From Lachnospiraceae bacterium (GTDB lineage: Bacteria > Bacillota > Clostridia > Lachnospirales > Lachnospiraceae), in NCBI GenBank assembly GCA_016286555.1, contig JAEETA010000003.1:81556-145555 (forward strand): 64,000 nt of DNA. Reading direction: 5' to 3'. The translations under genes were made by a program, and so were the position numbers. The notes under the pieces are model-generated. The model searched no databases and was not told the origin of the DNA. It saw only the letters and a list, made by a program, of their open reading frames with translations. Shown piece after piece: positions 59,281 to 64,000 of this stretch; the first letter of the stretch is position 1, and each line of letters begins with the position of its first letter.

Positions 59281-59637
59281 GTGGTAAACTACAAGTCCAA
59301 CCCTGAATATGAACCTCTAATGCGTAACCTTTCCATTCGGCTGCAAGACGCCAGGCGAGCCCACAGGTACACACAGGCTGATCTGGCAACAGAGCTGCAT
59401 GTTACCAAGGACTTTATCTCCAAGGTTGAGAACGGTAAGACTCCGGTTAATCCATTCATCCTGAAGGAATACTGCCGGCTCTTTGAATTGTCCGCTGATA
59501 CTGCTCTGGGGCTTGATGAGGCCAGTTCTGTGCCTATGGATAAGGAACTGAGCAAGTATTATAACAAGCTGAGCCGCAGGGGTAAGAAACTGGCTCTCTC
59601 GATCATAAAGCTCATGGCCGAACAGACCACCAAATAA
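59281..59637 (+). CDS. XRE-family transcriptional regulator
   Basis: LSIRLQDARRAHRYTQADLATELHVTKDFISKVENGKTPVN HTH; GTG start with GGAGGG RBS. Confidence 0.9.
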   Translation: MVNYKSNPEYEPLMRNLSIRLQDARRAHRYTQADLATELHVTKDFISKVENGKTPVNPFILKEYCRLFELSADTALGLDEASSVPMDKELSKYYNKLSRRGKKLALSIIKLMAEQTTK

Positions 59638-59748
59638 AAAAGTATTTCGTTTTTTGCTTTCAAAAACCACTCTCCCCGGAGGGTGTTTTTTTGTTGGTTC
59701 AATCGTCTCAGCCCTTATTTGAAGCCCTATCAGGAACTTGATGGGTCA

Positions 59749-59773
59749 TATAGTATATCAAGTAGATACTATA
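59749..59773. promoter_or_regulatory. Second inverted repeat with the same half-sites (candidate operator)
   Basis: TATAGTATaTC-aagta-GATACTATA. Confidence 0.5.
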
Positions 59774-59885
59774 CGCTACAAAGAATAAAAATAAGCAACC
59801 TCTGTGGAACATTTATCCATTCTGTTGAAAGAGTCTGACATTTTAGATTTTTCTGCTACAATGGGAATTAGAAAAATGAACACAA

Positions 59886-59929
59886 AAAAAGAGTCCCCTA
59901 ATCCTGGCAGATTTGTACGGACTCTTTTT
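59886..59929. terminator. Bidirectional terminator upstream of the IS30 transposase
   Basis: AAAAAGAGTCC...GGACTCTTTTT. Confidence 0.75.
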
Positions 59930-60091
59930 ACGAGGTTAACCACCTCTCCATATGCACCCTTATGGTAGCATTCCCCAAATGTGCTGTCAATAAGGATGAG
60001 TAAACTATACGTAAATTTCAGTTTGTTCTCTTTGCGCCGTTCGGTGCGTCTTTCCCTTCTTATGGTGGTTGCCTCGCTGGAAGGAGGTATT

Positions 60092-61444
60092 GTGCCACGC
60101 AAGAAGAAAAATGTTCCACCAAAGCCCAGAACCCATCTTACGCTGGATGACCGCATCGCGATTGAAAAAGGCCTGGACCATCATGAGTCCATCAGCAAGA
60201 TTGCCCGTGAACTTGGTAAAGACCGTTCTACCATAAGCCGTGAGATCCAGCGGAACTGTATCGTCAAGGAATGTAAAAGTGCTCTATGTGCGTATTTCTG
60301 GAACTGTAAGAAGAATGACCTGTGCCCCAGGAAATGTGGGCCGCGTAAGCACTGTAGTCGCTGCAAGATGATAAAATGCAGTAATACTTGCCCTGACTAT
60401 AAGAAATCTGACGATAGGTGTACCCGGCGTAAGGAACAGGAAGTGTGTAACGGTTGCCTTTATATCAATGATCCGTCTCACTGCTTGTTTACACAGAGAA
60501 TCTATAAGGCAATCAAAGCTGATATAGCGTCCGATGAGCGCTCTTTGGCTGCACGAGGCGGCTTTAACCTGACGGGTGAGCAATTCGCCAGGATTGATGA
60601 AATCGTGTCCCCTCTCCTGCAAAGAGGACTTTCTCCTTATGCTATCCTGGCAAGGCATAAAGACCTGGGTATCAGTGTTCAGACATTGTACCGCCTGGTC
60701 GAGTGTGGGGAGCTTTCTGCCGGAAACCTGGATCTGCGCAATCAGGTGAAGCGAAAGCCCAGAAAAGGCTTAAAAACAAGGAAGATGCGTAATGAGGTGG
60801 TCTCAAAGTTGAAGGAAGGTAGAAAATTCAGCGACTTTGAGGAATATATGGATACCAATAATGTACCGGTGGTGCAAATGGATACCGTTCTGGGGCTGCA
60901 ATCAGAAATGCCGTGCCTTCTTACGCTACACTTACCGTCCGTTCACCTTCAGCTTGCACTTATCCTGGAGGAACATACCAGCGCTTGCGTCGTTCACGCC
61001 TTGGACATCCTCGAAGAGACTCTGGGAACCGAACTGTTTGAAGTGGTATTTCCAGTCATTCTTACTGATAATGGGACGGAATTTACGGATATCATCGGGA
61101 TGGAGCGATCTTGCCTTATTCCAGACCGCCAAAGAACCAGGATCTTCTTTTGCGATCCGAACCGTTCTGATCAGAAAGGTGCCTGCGAAAACAATCACCG
61201 TCTCATTCGTTATGTTCTCCCGAAGGGAACTTCGTTCCTGCCATTGTCACAGACAGACATCAATCTGATGATGAATCACATCAATAGTTACCCTCGGAAG
61301 GAGCTGTACGGGAAGACTCCTTACCAGGCCGCCAGGCTCCTTCTCCCAGAAGATGTCTTTGACCTTTTGGGGCTTGATGAAGTACCGTATGAAGATCTCT
61401 GTTTGAAACCGGTGTTGCTGAAGAAGAAACAGGCGCGTAAATAG
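60092..61444 (+). CDS. IS30-family transposase
   Basis: HLTLDDRIAIEKGLDHHESISKIARELGKDRSTISREIQRN; DDE region VQMDTVLG, LTDNGTEF, DQKGACENNHRLIRYVLPKGTSF; GTG start after AAGGAGG. Confidence 0.95.
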   Translation: MPRKKKNVPPKPRTHLTLDDRIAIEKGLDHHESISKIARELGKDRSTISREIQRNCIVKECKSALCAYFWNCKKNDLCPRKCGPRKHCSRCKMIKCSNTCPDYKKSDDRCTRRKEQEVCNGCLYINDPSHCLFTQRIYKAIKADIASDERSLAARGGFNLTGEQFARIDEIVSPLLQRGLSPYAILARHKDLGISVQTLYRLVECGELSAGNLDLRNQVKRKPRKGLKTRKMRNEVVSKLKEGRKFSDFEEYMDTNNVPVVQMDTVLGLQSEMPCLLTLHLPSVHLQLALILEEHTSACVVHALDILEETLGTELFEVVFPVILTDNGTEFTDIIGMERSCLIPDRQRTRIFFCDPNRSDQKGACENNHRLIRYVLPKGTSFLPLSQTDINLMMNHINSYPRKELYGKTPYQAARLLLPEDVFDLLGLDEVPYEDLCLKPVLLKKKQARK

Positions 61445-61446
61445 CA

Positions 61447-61497
61447 TATCTCAAAGTTAATGCAACAAATCTCTTTTGTTGCATTTAACCTGAGACA
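61447..61497. repeat. Palindromic TGCAACAAA motif pair at the IS30 right side
   Basis: TATCTCAAAGTTAATGCAACAAA-tctc(overlap)-TTTTGTTGCATTTAACCTGAGACA. Confidence 0.7.
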
Positions 61498-61668
61498 GGC
61501 CCGTTTGGGCTTCCTTTGCATACTCAAAACCGGGAAATGAGGGTCAGAGAACGCCGAAAATACGCGATAAAAAGCCAGTCCGGGAGGTGAAAACCCTCTT
61601 CAGGACTGACTTTTTTCGTTGATGCTATTTTGTTGCATTAGGGTTGGAAATTAACTTATTTTTTTATG

Positions 61669-61697
61669 CCCGAAAAATGCTTTAAAATCGGGCTTTT
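61669..61697 (+). terminator. Terminator-like hairpin outside right transposon end
   Basis: CCCGA-n14-TCGGGCTTTT. Confidence 0.55.
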
Positions 61698-61840
61698 GGA
61701 GACCCCTTCCGAAAAAATCCCGCCGGAGGTCGGAAGAAAAATGCCACCTCTCAGCCCGCACCGGGTCGCCTTGCCGTCCCCCTGTATTTGGCATATAATA
61801 TTCCTAAGACCGTAATCCAATCAAAGGAGGATTGCTGCGT

Positions 61841-63445
61841 ATGAAACTGACATTTATCGGTGCCGATCATGAGGTGACCGGAAGCTGTCACTGTCTGGAA
61901 GCCTGCGGAAAACATATTCTGGTGGACTACGGAATGCAGCAGGGCCTGGACGTCTTTGAGAATGCGCCGCTTCCCGTTCCGGAGGCAGCCATCGATTACG
62001 TTTTCTTAACCCACGCCCATGTGGACCACTCGGGACTCCTGCCGTTGCTTTATGCCAGAGGATTCCGGGGCCAGGTCTACGCCACGGACGCTACGGTGGA
62101 TCTGTGCAGCATCATGCTTCGTGACTGCGCTCACATCCAGTTGATGGAGTCCGAATGGAAGGCCAGAAAGGCTAAGCGTGGCGCCGACATCGCTGCCATC
62201 GAGCCACTCTACACCATGGAGGACGCAGAGGGCGTCATCAAGCGCATGGTGGCCTGCCACTATGACAGTATTGTCGAGATCTGCGACGGTATCAAGATCC
62301 GTTTTACCGATGTGGGTCACCTCCTGGGATCTTCCAGTATCGAGGTCTGGCTGAAGGAGGATACCACCGAGAAAAAGATCGTCTTTTCCGGCGACCTGGG
62401 AAATGAGAGGCAGCCCCTCATCAAGGCACCCAAGCGTACCGCGGAAGCGGACTACGTGGTGATGGAGTCCACCTACGGCAACCGCCTCCATCCCGCACCG
62501 GACGGAGACTTTGCAACGGAGCTGGCCGCCATTTTGAAGGAGACCTTCGATCGCGGCGGTAACGTGGTCATCCCCTCCTTTGCGGTGGGCAGGACCCAGG
62601 AGCTCCTGTATTTCCTGAGACAGATCAAGGTGGACCGCATGGTCCCCGGACATGAGAAATTCCCGGTATTCGTGGACAGTCCTCTGGCAGTGGAGGCTAC
62701 GGAGATCTTCCACGCCAACCGCATGGATTGCTTCGATGAGAAGGCCATGGCTCTGGTGAAGGAGGGCATCAATCCCATTTCCTTCGCAGGCCTGAAGCTG
62801 GCCATCACCAGCGAGGAGTCCCGGGAGATCAACTTCAATGATACGCCGAAGGTCATCATTTCCGCTTCCGGCATGTGCGAGGCGGGTCGTATCCGTCACC
62901 ACTTAAAGCACAACCTCTGGCGTCCCGAGAGCACCATTCTCTTCGTGGGATACCAGGCCAACGGTACCCTGGGAAGAGCCATCGTGGAAGGCGCGAAGGA
63001 GGTTAAGCTCTTCGGCGAGACCATCCAGGTTCAGGCCCAGATCCGGCAGCTCCGGGGACTTTCCGGACACGCGGACCAGGCAGGACTGATCTGGTGGCTG
63101 GAAGGCTTCGAGGAGAAACCGAAAAAAGTCTTTATCGTCCACGGCGAGGACAGCGTCGCCACGGGCTTTGCGGAAATGCTTAAGATCGAGCACGGCCAGC
63201 GGGCCTATGCCCCCTACAGCGGCAGTATTTTTGACCTGGGGGCCAACCGCTTTACCTACGAGGCAGAGCCGGTGCGGGTGGAGAAAAAGCGTCCTGTGGC
63301 CAGCGGCGTATATGCGCGCCTGGTGGCAGCTGGTCAGCGCCTCCTGGCCATCATCAAGAAGCTGGACGGCCTCAACAACAAGGATACCGCGAAGTTTGCA
63401 GATCAGGTGCTGAACCTGTGCGACAAGTGGGATCCGGACAAATGA
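61841..63445 (+). CDS. MBL-fold/beta-CASP RNA metallohydrolase
   Basis: FLTHAHVDHSGLLP; FSGDLGNERQPLI; PSFAVGRTQELLYFLR; ASGMCEAGRIRHHLKHNL; LSGHADQAGL. Confidence 0.94.
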   Translation: MKLTFIGADHEVTGSCHCLEACGKHILVDYGMQQGLDVFENAPLPVPEAAIDYVFLTHAHVDHSGLLPLLYARGFRGQVYATDATVDLCSIMLRDCAHIQLMESEWKARKAKRGADIAAIEPLYTMEDAEGVIKRMVACHYDSIVEICDGIKIRFTDVGHLLGSSSIEVWLKEDTTEKKIVFSGDLGNERQPLIKAPKRTAEADYVVMESTYGNRLHPAPDGDFATELAAILKETFDRGGNVVIPSFAVGRTQELLYFLRQIKVDRMVPGHEKFPVFVDSPLAVEATEIFHANRMDCFDEKAMALVKEGINPISFAGLKLAITSEESREINFNDTPKVIISASGMCEAGRIRHHLKHNLWRPESTILFVGYQANGTLGRAIVEGAKEVKLFGETIQVQAQIRQLRGLSGHADQAGLIWWLEGFEEKPKKVFIVHGEDSVATGFAEMLKIEHGQRAYAPYSGSIFDLGANRFTYEAEPVRVEKKRPVASGVYARLVAAGQRLLAIIKKLDGLNNKDTAKFADQVLNLCDKWDPDK

Positions 63446-63482
63446 TCATTCAAAAACTACCGAGGGTGGGAGGAACCGCTGC

Positions 63483-64000
63483 ATGAGTTATGCGGATCAG
63501 ATTTTTATCGAAATGTGCAAGGACATCCTGGAAAACGGGACCAGCACGGAAGGAGAGAAGGTGCGGCCTCACTGGCCGGACGGCACCGCTGCCTACACCA
63601 TCAAGAAATTCGGTGTGGTGAACCGCTATGATCTGCGGAAGGAGTTCCCGATCCTGACGCTGCGCAGGACGGCATTAAAATCCGCCACGGACGAGATCCT
63701 CTGGATCTGGCAGCGTAAAAGCAATAACATTAACGATCTCCATTCCCACATCTGGGACGAATGGGCGGATCCCGACGGCTCCATCGGCAAGGCCTACGGC
63801 TATCAGCTGGGGGTGAAGCACATCTATAAGGAAGGCGAGATGGATCAGGTGGATCGCGTGCTCTGGGATCTGAAGCACAATCCCTTCAGCCGCCGGATCC
63901 TGACCAATATCTATGTCCATCAGGACCTGCATGAGATGAATCTGTACCCCTGCGCCTACAGCATGACCTTTAACGTGACCCAGCGCCCGGGAGAGGATAA
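63483..64000 (+). CDS. thyA: Thymidylate synthase (3' truncated by window)
   Basis: Translated from ATG 63483: MSYADQIFIEMCKDILENGTSTEGEKVRPHWPDGTAAYTIKKFGVV..RYDLRKEFPILTLRRTALKSATDEILWIWQ..; open to the window end. Confidence 0.93.
   Translation, partial: MSYADQIFIEMCKDILENGTSTEGEKVRPHWPDGTAAYTIKKFGVVNRYDLRKEFPILTLRRTALKSATDEILWIWQRKSNNINDLHSHIWDEWADPDGSIGKAYGYQLGVKHIYKEGEMDQVDRVLWDLKHNPFSRRILTNIYVHQDLHEMNLYPCAYSMTFNVTQRPGED

Larger units (their letters stand above)
57684..61656 (+). mobile_element. IS30-family transposon-like island with cargo genes
   Basis: TIRs AGAAAATTTCCAAAGTAAATGCAACAAA (57684) vs revcomp AGTTAATTTCCAACCCTAATGCAACAAA (61656), 22/28 match; 13-bp direct repeat TATTTTTTTATGC at 57671-57683 and 61657-61669; AT-richer than flanks; contains IS30 transposase. 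Confidence 0.75.

Noticed and set aside
59776-60156. 126-aa minus-strand ORF upstream of IS30 transposase
   Set aside because: Overlaps terminator and transposase start region; no RBS or family support.

Overview
The window is a chromosomal segment that looks like a Firmicutes/Clostridia (Lachnospiraceae-like) genome. This is judged from gene order and protein families, not from a database search. The core is the nusA/infB translation operon: rimP, nusA, rnpM(ylxR), ylxQ, infB, rbfA, nrnA-like, truB, ribF, rpsO, pnp. It is interrupted by accessory genes: a TIR/beta-propeller protein, a second DHH phosphoesterase, a GH43-like lipoprotein and an SH3/NlpC-P60 protein. Other modules are nrdD/nrdG with a candidate NrdR-box pair, a Fur-family regulator, map, a block of large polytopic membrane proteins with a duplicated paralog, several glycoside hydrolases, glyA-hom-lysC, an SPFH/flotillin gene behind a yybP-ykoY-like leader, a His-rich metal-binding lipoprotein, a tRNA-Gly, an MBL/beta-CASP protein and a truncated thyA. 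Mobile DNA: a complete IS66 element (1651-4425) with an 8-bp target duplication, and a ~4-kb IS30-family transposon-like island (57684-61656) carrying a PRTase, a DprA-like protein and an XRE regulator. The island has matched terminal inverted repeats and a 13-bp flanking direct repeat. The most interesting non-coding observations are two intergenic multi-hairpin elements (18701-18857 and 23140-23330) that share architecture with compensatory base changes. Others are a bistable leader in front of the PRTase/DprA pair, and a tRNA-Gly 3'-end duplication bracketing a hairpin/pentamer repeat array.
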